Assembly: GCF_000299895.1 (NCBI RefSeq)
Contig: NZ_AMRG01000009.1
Span: 62,001 to 126,000, forward strand
Reading direction: 5' to 3'
From: Idiomarina xiamenensis 10-D-4
GTDB lineage: Bacteria > Pseudomonadota > Gammaproteobacteria > Enterobacterales > Alteromonadaceae
DNA length: 64,000 nt
Position 1 is the stretch's first letter; the number at the start of each line of letters is the position of its first letter. The notes under the pieces are model-generated. The model searched no databases. It was not told the origin of the DNA and was given only the letters and a program-made list of their open reading frames with translations. Below are positions 19,941 to 28,491 of the stretch, in pieces. Position numbers and translations under genes: made by a program.

Positions 19941-20645
19941 ATGGAATTTTTCGTCGAAAAAACTGCGTTAATCGTTGCTGGAGGCGGCCCGAACTCGGCG
20001 ATCAATACGCAGGTTCCGGCCGGCCAGCGGCGGCGCTTAAGTGGCTTTGCTAAAATGACCATCGAAGCCTTGTTGCAGGTCAGTGACGAGTTACACGATT
20101 CGCCTGACGTGGTGCTGGCGACCCAGCACGGTGACTTTCAGCGCACCATTCGCTTGTTAAGAGATGTCGCTGCAAGTCACGAGTTATCGCCTACGCAGTT
20201 TTGCTTGTCGGTCAACAATGCGGTGCTAGGTCAGTTTAGCTTGTTTACCGATAATCGGGCGTCCATGAGCACCGTGTCGGCAGGCCCGCTGAGCTTGGCG
20301 TACGGTTTTTTAGAAGCATATCTGGTATTGCAACAGCAACCGCATAAAACCGTGTTATTGGTGTACAGCGATGAACCACTGATCGATGAATATCAGCATT
20401 TTTGTCAGCAACCGCAACAGGCAGTGTCGATGGCCTGGTGTTTACGCAGCGCCGCAACCGCGTCGGCAACAGCCGTTAAGTTAAAACTGCAGCATCAGCC
20501 TGAAGCGCATGCCGAAGGCGATATCGATCGCTTAGCGCTAACCGAACAGTTGCAGGCATTAGTCAGTGGTTGCTCGGCGCCGGTCACGACGATGGCTAAT
20601 CGACAGCGTTGGACCTGGTCGCGAGTCGATGCTCAAGCGGCTTAA
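19941..20645 (+). CDS. Aryl polyene ketosynthase chain-length factor
   Basis: This short thiolase-fold protein (234 residues) covers the beta-ketoacyl-synthase N-terminal domain only. It lacks the active-site Cys (the nucleophile region reads STVSAGPLSLAYG) and the two catalytic His. Such chain-length-factor-like subunits pair with a true ketosynthase in aryl polyene (APE) systems. The ATG at 19941 is preferred to a TTG two codons earlier. It is the first gene of a roughly 16-kb operon with mostly overlapping neighbours. Confidence 0.8.
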   Translation: MEFFVEKTALIVAGGGPNSAINTQVPAGQRRRLSGFAKMTIEALLQVSDELHDSPDVVLATQHGDFQRTIRLLRDVAASHELSPTQFCLSVNNAVLGQFSLFTDNRASMSTVSAGPLSLAYGFLEAYLVLQQQPHKTVLLVYSDEPLIDEYQHFCQQPQQAVSMAWCLRSAATASATAVKLKLQHQPEAHAEGDIDRLALTEQLQALVSGCSAPVTTMANRQRWTWSRVDAQAA

Positions 20646-21414
20646 TCGCACATGGCGGCGCGCCGCGACAGGATTGTGTTTTGCCGTATTTGGTATCGGT
20701 GGGTTACTGTTGTCGGTCAGCGTATTGCCGTTACAGCGGTTGTTGATCAGGCAGCCGCAGCAGCGACAGTTAGCCGCTAGGCTTATGGTGCAACGCTCGT
20801 TTCGCGCTTTTATCGGTATGATGCGTTGGGTCGGGGTGTTTAACTTTGACTTTCCTGCGCAGCAGCAACTAAAGGCCATGCGTGGCTGTGTGGTGATTGC
20901 CAACCACCCTTGTTTAATTGACGTGGTGGCGTTGATCGCGATTTTGCCAAAGCCAACCTGTGTGGTGAAATCCCACTTATGGCGTAATCCGTTTATGCGC
21001 GGCGTGATACAATCGACCGGTTATATCAGCAATGCCGAACCCGATGGTCTGATTGCCGACTGTCAGCGCGCTATTGCCGCTGGCGACAACTTGATTATTT
21101 TTCCCGAGGGTACGCGTACCGGCGTTGATGGACAATTGCATTTTCAACGTGGCGCGGCGCACTTGGCATTACGTACCGAAGCGCCGATTGCCGCGCTTTG
21201 GATTGATTGTCAGCCGGTTACCTTAACTAAGGGGGAGGCTTGGTATCAGTCGCCCAAGCAAAAACCGACATTGTCGATTCGTTATTTACGGCAAATCGAC
21301 ACCGAACCGTTTCGTGCGTTAACGCCCAGCATTGCTGCACGACGTCTGACAGAACAGCTTAACCAGTTTTATAATAAGGTCGCAATTTATGGATTCACTG
21401 AACCAGCAAATTAA
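20629..21414 (+). CDS. PlsC-like lysophospholipid acyltransferase of the APE cluster
   Basis: The acyltransferase motif I NHPCLIDVVAL (His and Asp) and motif III FPEGTRTG are clear, with one N-terminal membrane segment (about 17-40). In APE clusters such enzymes are thought to join the polyene acyl chain to its lipid or sugar anchor. I start it at the ATG at 20629, overlapping the preceding gene by 17 bases; the longer GTG start would overlap far more. About 261 residues. Confidence 0.82.
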   Translation: MLKRLNRTWRRAATGLCFAVFGIGGLLLSVSVLPLQRLLIRQPQQRQLAARLMVQRSFRAFIGMMRWVGVFNFDFPAQQQLKAMRGCVVIANHPCLIDVVALIAILPKPTCVVKSHLWRNPFMRGVIQSTGYISNAEPDGLIADCQRAIAAGDNLIIFPEGTRTGVDGQLHFQRGAAHLALRTEAPIAALWIDCQPVTLTKGEAWYQSPKQKPTLSIRYLRQIDTEPFRALTPSIAARRLTEQLNQFYNKVAIYGFTEPAN

Positions 21415-21652
21415 AGTATTGATTATCGAATCGCTAGATCTTGAAGATACTCAGCCCGAGGATATCGTTGACGATGAAGCGCTGTTTGGCGACGGTTTAG
21501 GGTTAGATTCTATTGATGCTTTAGAGCTGGGCTTAGCGATAAAAAAGCAATTCGACGTCAAGTTGGATGCCAACTCAGAAGACACAAAAAAGCACTTTTA
21601 TAGTGTTAATACGCTGGCGGCTTTCATTGCTAGCCAGCGCGCTCGTAGCTAG
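21389..21652 (+). CDS. Acyl carrier protein (first of two)
   Basis: 87 residues with the phosphopantetheine site GLDSIDALELG (Ser at about 43). It overlaps the acyltransferase gene by 26 bases. APE systems use two different ACPs; the pair here matches that layout. Confidence 0.9.
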   Translation: MDSLNQQIKVLIIESLDLEDTQPEDIVDDEALFGDGLGLDSIDALELGLAIKKQFDVKLDANSEDTKKHFYSVNTLAAFIASQRARS

Positions 21653-21660
21653 AGGTTAAT

Positions 21661-21906
21661 ATGAAAACAAAAGAAGATGTGTTTGCGCGAATGAAGCGCA
21701 TCTTGGTGGATGACTTTGAAATTGACGAGGCAGCCATTTCGTTAGATGCCAATCTGTATCAGGAACTGGGCCTGGATAGCATTGACGCCGTCGATTTGGT
21801 GGTTAAATTACGAGAAATCACCGGTAAAAAAATCAGCCCCGAAGCGTTTAAGTCGGTCCGTACCGTCGGTCATGTGATTGATGAAGTGTATGCGCTGGTT
21901 GCCTAG
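21661..21906 (+). CDS. Acyl carrier protein (second of two)
   Basis: 81 residues with the attachment site GLDSIDAVDLVV (Ser at about 40) and an acidic helix II. GAGGTTAAT before the ATG is the likely ribosome binding site. It follows the first ACP by 8 bases. The two proteins differ enough that they are probably specialised, for example for starter and growing chain. Confidence 0.9.
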   Translation: MKTKEDVFARMKRILVDDFEIDEAAISLDANLYQELGLDSIDAVDLVVKLREITGKKISPEAFKSVRTVGHVIDEVYALVA

Positions 21907-21948
21907 CCAGCGGCGTGCACCGAATTTGTTATCGCGACGACTAGCTTG

Positions 21949-22506
21949 ATGCCAACCCGCTTGCTGCAATTACTGCTAACCCTGACCATGCTGCTTTATC
22001 CGTTGCTGGTCTGGTCGTTGGCGGAACGTCAGGGCTATCAGTTATTAGCGGTTTTATTGCTGCTATTGCTGGGGCTACAAATTTTCTTATTACGTCATCA
22101 TTGGCAGCGATTATTGTTACCCGCTAGCGCGGCGCTATTCGTTATTGCCTTTATGTGGGTCGGACACAGCGATAGCGGTGTTAGGTTTTACCCGGTGTGG
22201 GTCAACGCCGGCTTATTGCTGGTTTTTTTTGCGTCCTGGTGCTTTCCGCCAGCCATCATCACGCGTTTAGCGGTAGCGATGGAGGGCGAATTACCCGCCG
22301 CCGCCATTGCCTATACTCGCAACGTGACCTTGGTTTGGTGTGGTTTCTTTTTGCTTAACGGCAGTATTGCGGCCTACACAGCCGCGTTTGCCAGTGTTGA
22401 AACCTGGGCGCTGTATAACGGTTTGTTGTCTTATGTATTGATGGGCTTATTGTTCGCCATTGAGTTTGGAGTCAGGCATGTGGTCAAGCGCAGACACCAC
22501 CATTGA
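21949..22506 (+). CDS. COG4648-type integral membrane protein of the APE cluster
   Basis: About 185 residues with five to six hydrophobic segments (for example LLQLLLTLTMLLYPLLVWSL and VNAGLLLVFFASWCF) and a basic/His-rich C-terminus. A membrane protein of this family lies between the ACPs and the ligase in APE clusters. Its function is not established. The ATG at 21949 directly follows an in-frame TTG and is preferred. Confidence 0.7.
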   Translation: MPTRLLQLLLTLTMLLYPLLVWSLAERQGYQLLAVLLLLLLGLQIFLLRHHWQRLLLPASAALFVIAFMWVGHSDSGVRFYPVWVNAGLLLVFFASWCFPPAIITRLAVAMEGELPAAAIAYTRNVTLVWCGFFLLNGSIAAYTAAFASVETWALYNGLLSYVLMGLLFAIEFGVRHVVKRRHHH

Positions 22507-23833
22507 GCTACATTGGACGTCGGCGGAGCAGCCGGTATTTGTCGACCGCTCAGCGGGGAACATTGCCGCGCAGCGCTTTGTGGCTGATATTGAGCGCGCT
22601 CAGCGCTGGCTAGCGCCTGCTCAGCAGCGCCAAGTGGTATTGTTTGACCAGTCACGCTATCGCTTTGCGGTATGGTTTATCGCCGCACTGAAGCAAGGCA
22701 TGTCATTATGTTTGCCGGGCAGTGCACAGCCAGATTGGTTGGCGCAGGTCAGTGACGTCGATGCGCTACAGCTAGTTGATCAAGCGTTACCGCCGGTCAG
22801 CAATAAGCCGTCTGTTGCGGCCGCAAACCACGAACTAACCTTAACATTGAGCAGTAACGCTTGCTTCAGTCTATTTACCTCGGGTTCAAGTGGAGCGCCC
22901 AAGCGTATCGATAAAAGCCTGGCGCAATTACAGTGTGAAGCCGAGCATCTTAGCGATACGTTTGCCCAGCAGCTACAGCAACGACGAGTGCTGAGTACCG
23001 TCACCCATCAGCATATTTACGGCTTACTATGGAGTTTATGGTTGCCGCTGTGGCGTCAGCAACTGATAGTCAGTCAAACCTTGATTGATATGGAAGACTG
23101 GTTGAGCGCGTTAAGTGCACCATCGGTGTTAGTCAGCAGCCCAACGCATTTAAGCCGTTTTGAAGAGTTAACGCGAGTGCTGCAGAACGGTAACCAAGGT
23201 GCTATCTTCTCGTCTGGCGGCTTATTAGCGGCAGACACGGCGATTAGCTATCAGCAACAGTTGCACGCCGCACCTTGGGAAATTTATGGTTCAACCGAAA
23301 CCGGCGGTATCGGTTATCGGCAAAATCACGACGGCGAGCAAAGCTGGCTGGCGTTACCTAGGGTGAGCTTGAGTCAAGATGCACGCGGCTGCTTGGCCAT
23401 TCGTTCAATGCATTTGGCCAACCAGCAGGTGTTTCAGACCGATGACCGGGTCGAGTTAATTAACGACCGCTGTTTTCGCTTGCTTGGCCGTGTCGATCGG
23501 ATTGTTAAGGTGGCTGAAAAACGGGTATCGTTGACGGCGCTAGAGCAATTTTTACAACAACATCCTTGGGTGTCGCGCTGTGCCGCTTGTTTATTAGCAC
23601 AGCATGGTGGACGTTTAGCACTGGTGGTGGAGTTGACGACAAACGGTCAGCAAGCCGCCGCGCAGATGAATAAACATCAGCTGAATCAAACGTTTCGACA
23701 GTATTTGTTGCAGCGTTTCGAGCGCGTGGTGTTGCCCCGTTATTTTCGCTACCCGGCACGCTTGCCAGAGAATGCGACCGGCAAAGTCACGCAAGCGCAA
23801 TTACAGTCACTTTTTCAAGAGCACTCGGCATGA
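22478..23833 (+). CDS. AMP-forming aryl-acid:ACP ligase of the APE cluster
   Basis: The ANL-superfamily motifs are in order: the P-loop FTSGSSGAPKRIDKS (about 143), EIYGSTETGGIGY (about 270), the ribose-binding Asp of TDDRVEL, and the hinge GRVDRIVKVAEKRVSL. The catalytic C-terminal Lys is in NATGKVTQ. In APE biosynthesis this enzyme activates the aromatic starter acid and loads it onto ACP. The start at ATG 22478 has GGAG 5-6 bases before it and overlaps the membrane-protein gene. Confidence 0.85.
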   Translation: MWSSADTTIELHWTSAEQPVFVDRSAGNIAAQRFVADIERAQRWLAPAQQRQVVLFDQSRYRFAVWFIAALKQGMSLCLPGSAQPDWLAQVSDVDALQLVDQALPPVSNKPSVAAANHELTLTLSSNACFSLFTSGSSGAPKRIDKSLAQLQCEAEHLSDTFAQQLQQRRVLSTVTHQHIYGLLWSLWLPLWRQQLIVSQTLIDMEDWLSALSAPSVLVSSPTHLSRFEELTRVLQNGNQGAIFSSGGLLAADTAISYQQQLHAAPWEIYGSTETGGIGYRQNHDGEQSWLALPRVSLSQDARGCLAIRSMHLANQQVFQTDDRVELINDRCFRLLGRVDRIVKVAEKRVSLTALEQFLQQHPWVSRCAACLLAQHGGRLALVVELTTNGQQAAAQMNKHQLNQTFRQYLLQRFERVVLPRYFRYPARLPENATGKVTQAQLQSLFQEHSA

Positions 23834-24207
23834 ACCTAACGCAACCCACCATCGTCCAGCAACAGCTAAGCGAAAGTCAGCAATTACCGCGGTGGCTGCA
23901 ATTACAGTTACAAGTTCCGGCTCAATTGCATTACTTTCAAGGACATTTCCCGCAACAAGCCATTTTACCCGGCGTTGTGCAGTTGCACTGGGTCGCGCAA
24001 CTGGTCGCTGAGTTTTGGCAGTTAGCATGCTCGTTAGGACGCGTTGAAGTGCTTAAATTTCAACATATCATCTTGCCCGATAGCGAGGTGACGTTACGTA
24101 TCGAGCAGCAAGCAACTGACAGCATTAGCTTTCGTTATTTTACCGAGCAGGCTGATACGCAACAGGTCTATGCCTCGGGGCGCTTACGCTTGGCAGGTGA
24201 CCAATGA
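23830..24207 (+). CDS. Hotdog-fold 3-hydroxyacyl-ACP dehydratase (APE, first of two)
   Basis: 125 residues with the FabZ/FabA-type signature GHFPQQAILPGVVQL (catalytic His at about 36). Its start overlaps the ligase stop (ATGA). APE systems use a dehydratase pair, the other lying at 33810-34295. Confidence 0.82.
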   Translation: MNLTQPTIVQQQLSESQQLPRWLQLQLQVPAQLHYFQGHFPQQAILPGVVQLHWVAQLVAEFWQLACSLGRVEVLKFQHIILPDSEVTLRIEQQATDSISFRYFTEQADTQQVYASGRLRLAGDQ

Positions 24208-24965
24208 GTGACTGGCGCGCGTGCATTATCATCCCCATTTACAATCATGATCTGACCATTGCCGCGGTGGTTGACGCGTTGCGCCAATACCAACTACCCA
24301 TCATCATCGTTGATGATGGCTCTGACCAAGCCACTAAAGCGGCGCTAGCAGCATTGGCCCCGACTGCCAGTGAAGCGCTAGAAGTGTTGCTACATGAGCA
24401 TAACCAAGGCAAAGGTGGGGCGGTGATGACCGGCTTACAGCGAGCCGAGGCCCGTGGTTTCACTCATGCTTTGCAAGTCGATGCCGATGGCCAGCATTGT
24501 TTGAGCGATATACCTGCCTTTATCGAGAGGTCACAGCAGCAGCCTCAGGCGCTAGTGAGTGGTTGGCCGCAATACGATGAATCATTGCCGAAAAGCCGCC
24601 GTATCGGGCGCAATATTACCCACTTTTGGGTGGCGGTAGAGACATGGTCGACGCAGGTCAAAGATACCATGTGTGGTTTTCGTGTTTATCCGCTAGCGCG
24701 CACCAACCGTTTACTTAAACAGCAACGCTTGGGTAAGCGCATGGATTTTGACATCGAAGTGATGATCAAGCTTTATTGGCAGGGTACACCCATGCAGTTC
24801 ATTCCGACTGCGGTGACCTATCCCGCCGACGGCCGGTCACATTTTCATGTCGTGCGCGATAATATCAAAATTACCTGGATGCACACCGGTTTAGTGGTTG
24901 GCATGCTGCTGCGTAGTCCTTATTGGTTGTTGCGCTTACTGTTGCGCAAACGGGTGCCGGCATGA
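24204..24965 (+). CDS. Family 2 glycosyltransferase of the APE cluster
   Basis: A GT-A fold with IIIPIYNHDLTI at the N-terminus, IIVDDGSD (about 34) and the metal-binding DADGQH (DXD, about 93). It resembles dolichyl-phosphate mannosyltransferase-like enzymes. A C-terminal hydrophobic stretch suggests membrane attachment. It presumably supplies a sugar link between polyene and lipid anchor; that is inferred from its place in the operon. Its start overlaps the previous stop (ATGA). Confidence 0.82.
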   Translation: MSDWRACIIIPIYNHDLTIAAVVDALRQYQLPIIIVDDGSDQATKAALAALAPTASEALEVLLHEHNQGKGGAVMTGLQRAEARGFTHALQVDADGQHCLSDIPAFIERSQQQPQALVSGWPQYDESLPKSRRIGRNITHFWVAVETWSTQVKDTMCGFRVYPLARTNRLLKQQRLGKRMDFDIEVMIKLYWQGTPMQFIPTAVTYPADGRSHFHVVRDNIKITWMHTGLVVGMLLRSPYWLLRLLLRKRVPA

Positions 24966-25969
24966 GCGAGCGGCATTGGGCGTCACGCCAAGAACGCGGC
25001 AGTTATTTGGGCATTGTGACCTTATTAACGCTATATCGTTACGGTGGGCGCTGGCTACTCAAGTTACTCTTGGCGCCGATTATTAGTTATTTTTTGTTGA
25101 CCGGCGGCGACGCCCGTCGTGCCTCATTACAGTATTTGCGCCGCCTACATCGCTATTGCCAGCAGTCGGGGCAGCCGTCCCCGTTTCGACGTGTGCCAGG
25201 CTGGCGGCATAGCTGGCGCCACTTCTGGCAGTTTGGCTTAGCGGCGGTGGATAAAATCGATGCCTGGATCGGACGTATCAAGCTTGCCGATATTACCTAT
25301 CGGGGTGACATCACTTTTAAAGCGTTAAACGAACAACCACAGGGCGGCTTGTTGCTATGTAGTCATTTAGGCAATATTGAAGTGGCTCGGGCAATGTCTA
25401 AAGAACGCTATCAGAAGCGCATGAATGTGTTGGTGTTTACGCAACACGCGCGCGCCTTTAATCGTGCCTTACAACAGGTTAATGCCGAAGCCGGTATTGA
25501 CCTGATTCAGGTGACCGATATTGATGTTGCATTCGCCATTGAAATGAAACAACGCATCGAAAACGGTGAGTATGTGGTGATTGTCGGTGACCGTATCTCC
25601 GTGACCGCGCCTGAGCACGTCATCATGCAAGACTTTTTGGGACAACCTGCACCGTTTGCGATGGGGCCTTGGGTATTGGCTAGCGTACTTGAATGCCCGG
25701 TCTATTTAATGTTTTGTATGCAAGCCCAAAGCGGCTATGACGTTTATTTTAAGCGTTTTCGTGAACAGGTGGTGTTGCCGCGTAAACAGCGTCATGCGGC
25801 GTTGCAATCGGTGGTGGCCGATTACGCCGCTAATCTGGCGATGATCGCGCAACGCTACCCTTACCAATGGTACAATTTTTACGATTTCTGGACGCTACCG
25901 GCTGCGCCTGAACGCGCAAAGCCAACAACCACGCACAATGATATTGAGGGATCTCGCGGTTATGACTAA
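24962..25969 (+). CDS. LpxL/HtrB-like acyltransferase of the APE cluster
   Basis: The sequence matches the lipid A late-acyltransferase fold: an N-terminal membrane segment (YGGRWLLKLLLAPIISYFLL), the catalytic His in LLLCSHLGNIEVARAM (about 143), and later conserved Asp/Arg segments such as VIVGDRIS. APE clusters carry such an acyltransferase beside the PlsC-like one. I start at ATG 24962, which overlaps the glycosyltransferase stop (ATGA) and gives about 335 residues. Confidence 0.8.
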   Translation: MSERHWASRQERGSYLGIVTLLTLYRYGGRWLLKLLLAPIISYFLLTGGDARRASLQYLRRLHRYCQQSGQPSPFRRVPGWRHSWRHFWQFGLAAVDKIDAWIGRIKLADITYRGDITFKALNEQPQGGLLLCSHLGNIEVARAMSKERYQKRMNVLVFTQHARAFNRALQQVNAEAGIDLIQVTDIDVAFAIEMKQRIENGEYVVIVGDRISVTAPEHVIMQDFLGQPAPFAMGPWVLASVLECPVYLMFCMQAQSGYDVYFKRFREQVVLPRKQRHAALQSVVADYAANLAMIAQRYPYQWYNFYDFWTLPAAPERAKPTTTHNDIEGSRGYD

Positions 25970-27512
25970 TCAGCCTAGCATTACCATTAGCCAGCAACCG
26001 CTGACCATCGAGCAGGTTGTCGCCATCGCCAAAGCGAAGGCCAGCAGCAAACTGTCGGACGATGTGGCATTTAAGCAGCAAATCCAGCGCGGCGCCGATT
26101 TTCTGGCAAAACTGCTCGCCGACGAGGGCGTGATTTATGGTGTCACCACCGGCTATGGTGACAGCGTAACCGTACCGGTAGCGCTGGATAAAGTGCACGA
26201 GTTACCGGTTCATTTAACGCGTTTTCACGGTTGTGGCATGGGCGAGTACTTTGATGCCGAACAAACTCGGGCAATTTTGGTGGCGCGTTTACGCTCGCTA
26301 GCGCATGGTGCGTCGGGCGTTAGCTGGACGTTATTAGAACGCTTACAGGCGCTATTGGATGCCGATATTTTACCCTTGATCCCCAGCGAAGGAAGCGTCG
26401 GTGCGAGTGGTGATTTAACCCCGCTGTCATATTTGGCGGGTGCGTTGATTGGCGAGCGCGATGTTATTTATCAAGGCCAACAACAACGCAGCGCCGAGGT
26501 CTTTAAAGCGCTTGGCTGGACCGCGCTGCAACTGAAGCCCAAAGAAGGCTTGGCGATCATGAACGGCACCGCAGTGATGACCGCGTTGGCCTGTTTAGCT
26601 TGGCACCGTGCCGAGTACTTAAGCCGCTTATCTAGTCGTATTACCGCGTTGGTCAGTATGGCCCTGGATGGCAATCCGCAGCATTTTAGCGAGGCGCTGT
26701 TTAAGGTCAAGCCGCACCTCGGACAGCAGCAAGTTGCTACTTGGATCCGTGACGATATTGCTGCAACACAACATCAGCGTTCGCAGCAGCGACTACAAGA
26801 CCGTTACTCGGTGCGTTGCGCGCCCCATGTCATCGGTGTGCTACGCGACGCACTGCCGTGGTTACGCGAGACTATCGAAAACGAGCTGAACAGCGCCAAC
26901 GATAATCCCATCATCGATGTTGAAGCCGAACAGGTGATGCACGGCGGGCATTTTTATGGCGGCCATATTGCCTTAGCCATGGATACCTTAAAAACCGCTG
27001 TCGCCAATATTGCCGATTTACATGACCGACAAATGGCGTTGTTAATGGATACCAAGTTCAATCATGGTTTACCGGCTAACTTGTCGGCGGCTGAGAATGA
27101 CCGCAAAGCCTTGAATCACGGCTTTAAAGCGGTGCAAATCGGATGTTCGGCGTGGACTGCCGAGGCGTTAAAGCTGACCATGCCAGCCAGTGTTTTTTCG
27201 CGCTCTACCGAATGTCATAATCAAGATAAAGTCAGTATGGGTACCATTGCGGCACGCGATTGTTTACGTATTTTGACGTTAACCGAACAAGTCGTTAGCG
27301 CCAGTTTATTGGCTGCGGTACAAGCTTTGAGTTTGCGTCAACAGCGTCACCAGCGCGAGTTAACCGACGACGTCAAACATTTTGTCGATGATGTCCGCGA
27401 GCAGTTTGATTTGGTCGCCGAAGACCGGCCGCTCGAGGCTGAATTACGTTATTGGTTAAGTCAGATTCAACAGCAGCGTTGGTCGTTGTATGCAAAGGAA
27501 GACATGTCATGA
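25962..27512 (+). CDS. Aromatic amino acid ammonia lyase (HAL/PAL/TAL family), probably for the polyene starter
   Basis: The MIO-forming Ala-Ser-Gly is in GSVGASGDLTPLSYL, and the catalytic Tyr is in IYGVTTGYGD (Tyr59). The selectivity position reads VHLTRFHGCG with His84-Leu85; the His-Leu pair is what tyrosine ammonia lyases carry. The expected product is 4-coumarate, a source of the 4-hydroxyphenyl head group. The E. coli APE cluster has no such gene, whereas flexirubin-type clusters do. 516 residues from the ATG at 25962, which overlaps the previous gene. Confidence 0.85.
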   Translation: MTNQPSITISQQPLTIEQVVAIAKAKASSKLSDDVAFKQQIQRGADFLAKLLADEGVIYGVTTGYGDSVTVPVALDKVHELPVHLTRFHGCGMGEYFDAEQTRAILVARLRSLAHGASGVSWTLLERLQALLDADILPLIPSEGSVGASGDLTPLSYLAGALIGERDVIYQGQQQRSAEVFKALGWTALQLKPKEGLAIMNGTAVMTALACLAWHRAEYLSRLSSRITALVSMALDGNPQHFSEALFKVKPHLGQQQVATWIRDDIAATQHQRSQQRLQDRYSVRCAPHVIGVLRDALPWLRETIENELNSANDNPIIDVEAEQVMHGGHFYGGHIALAMDTLKTAVANIADLHDRQMALLMDTKFNHGLPANLSAAENDRKALNHGFKAVQIGCSAWTAEALKLTMPASVFSRSTECHNQDKVSMGTIAARDCLRILTLTEQVVSASLLAAVQALSLRQQRHQRELTDDVKHFVDDVREQFDLVAEDRPLEAELRYWLSQIQQQRWSLYAKEDMS

Positions 27513-27943
27513 GTACCTCGCCAGCCAATTCTTCGCGCACGGTCAGTTTAACCATCAATGTTCCTTTTTTTGATGTCGATGCCATGGAAGTCGTGTGGCA
27601 TGGACATTATGTGAAGTATCTGGAGATGGCGCGGTCTAAGCTATTGCGTAGTTTTGATTATGACTACCCCGAGATGCGTGCTCATGGGCATATGTGGCCG
27701 ATTGTTGATATGCGTTTAAAGTACGTGGCATCGGCACGCTATGGTGATGATATCGAAGTCACGGCGAGTCTGATGGAATGGCAGAATCGCTTAAAAATTG
27801 ATTATCGGATTGTACATAAGGCGTCAGGCAAGGTATTGACCAAGGCCCACACGATTCAAGTGGCAGTTGCCATTGAGAGTGGCGAGATGTGCTTTGAGTC
27901 ACCTGTCATATTGTTCAAAAAGCTAGGAGAGCCGCAACCATGA
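27509..27943 (+). CDS. Hotdog-fold acyl-CoA/ACP thioesterase (YbgC-like)
   Basis: About 144 residues with the 4HBT signature FFDVDAMEVVWHGHYVKYLEMAR, containing the catalytic Asp and His. It is a common member of APE operons, where it may release stalled chains. The start at 27509 overlaps the lyase stop (ATGA). Confidence 0.85.
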   Translation: MSTSPANSSRTVSLTINVPFFDVDAMEVVWHGHYVKYLEMARSKLLRSFDYDYPEMRAHGHMWPIVDMRLKYVASARYGDDIEVTASLMEWQNRLKIDYRIVHKASGKVLTKAHTIQVAVAIESGEMCFESPVILFKKLGEPQP

Positions 27944-28485
27944 AGCCAATATTGAGCCTTGTCGTGGCGTTATTGATAAGCACCTCGTGGTTAGTCGCTG
28001 CAGCCGCTAATGATGAGCAGCAAACGGCTTTATCACGGTTACAGCAGCAGCGATTAAGCTTGCCTGTCAGTCTACAGTTTTCTCAAGCGCGTTACTTACA
28101 TGCGTTACCTAGGCCGCTTAACAGCCACGGTGAACTGCACATCGACGAACAGCAAATTGTTTGGCAAACCTTGCAACCGCAGCCTGCGCGCTTGGTTATC
28201 GACGCTCAGGGTGTGCGCCAACAAGATAGTGAGCCGCAACCGGGCAGCGAGCAAGTGGCGAAAATTTTGTTGGCGATACTGCAACAACAGCAACAGCAGT
28301 TGCAGGCGAACTTTTTGTTGACGTTATCGTCAGCGCAGTGCGTGCGGTTGACGCCAAAAGACAATGCGTTGCAGCAGTTTGTGCGATATATCGACAGTTG
28401 TGGCGAGGATTTTCCGGCACAAATCACGCTTTTTGAGCAGAACGGCAACCGCACCGAACTGCAACTTAGCCGCCCGGATGCATAA
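27940..28485 (+). CDS. LolA-like periplasmic carrier protein of the APE cluster
   Basis: A signal peptide (cut near VAAAAND, about 22) precedes a domain with the LolA-type strand pattern (GELHIDEQQIVWQT, PARLVIDAQGV). It is very rich in Gln. In APE clusters a LolA-related protein accompanies the MMPL exporter, and it probably carries the polyene lipid across the periplasm. 181 residues. Start overlaps the thioesterase stop. Confidence 0.75.
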   Translation: MKPILSLVVALLISTSWLVAAAANDEQQTALSRLQQQRLSLPVSLQFSQARYLHALPRPLNSHGELHIDEQQIVWQTLQPQPARLVIDAQGVRQQDSEPQPGSEQVAKILLAILQQQQQQLQANFLLTLSSAQCVRLTPKDNALQQFVRYIDSCGEDFPAQITLFEQNGNRTELQLSRPDA

Positions 28486-28491
28486 CTGAGC

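Noticed and set aside
28270-28320. CAG/CAA-type tandem repeat
   Set aside because: It lies inside the LolA-like gene and encodes a Gln run; the whole operon is Gln-rich, so it is codon use, not an independent repeat element.
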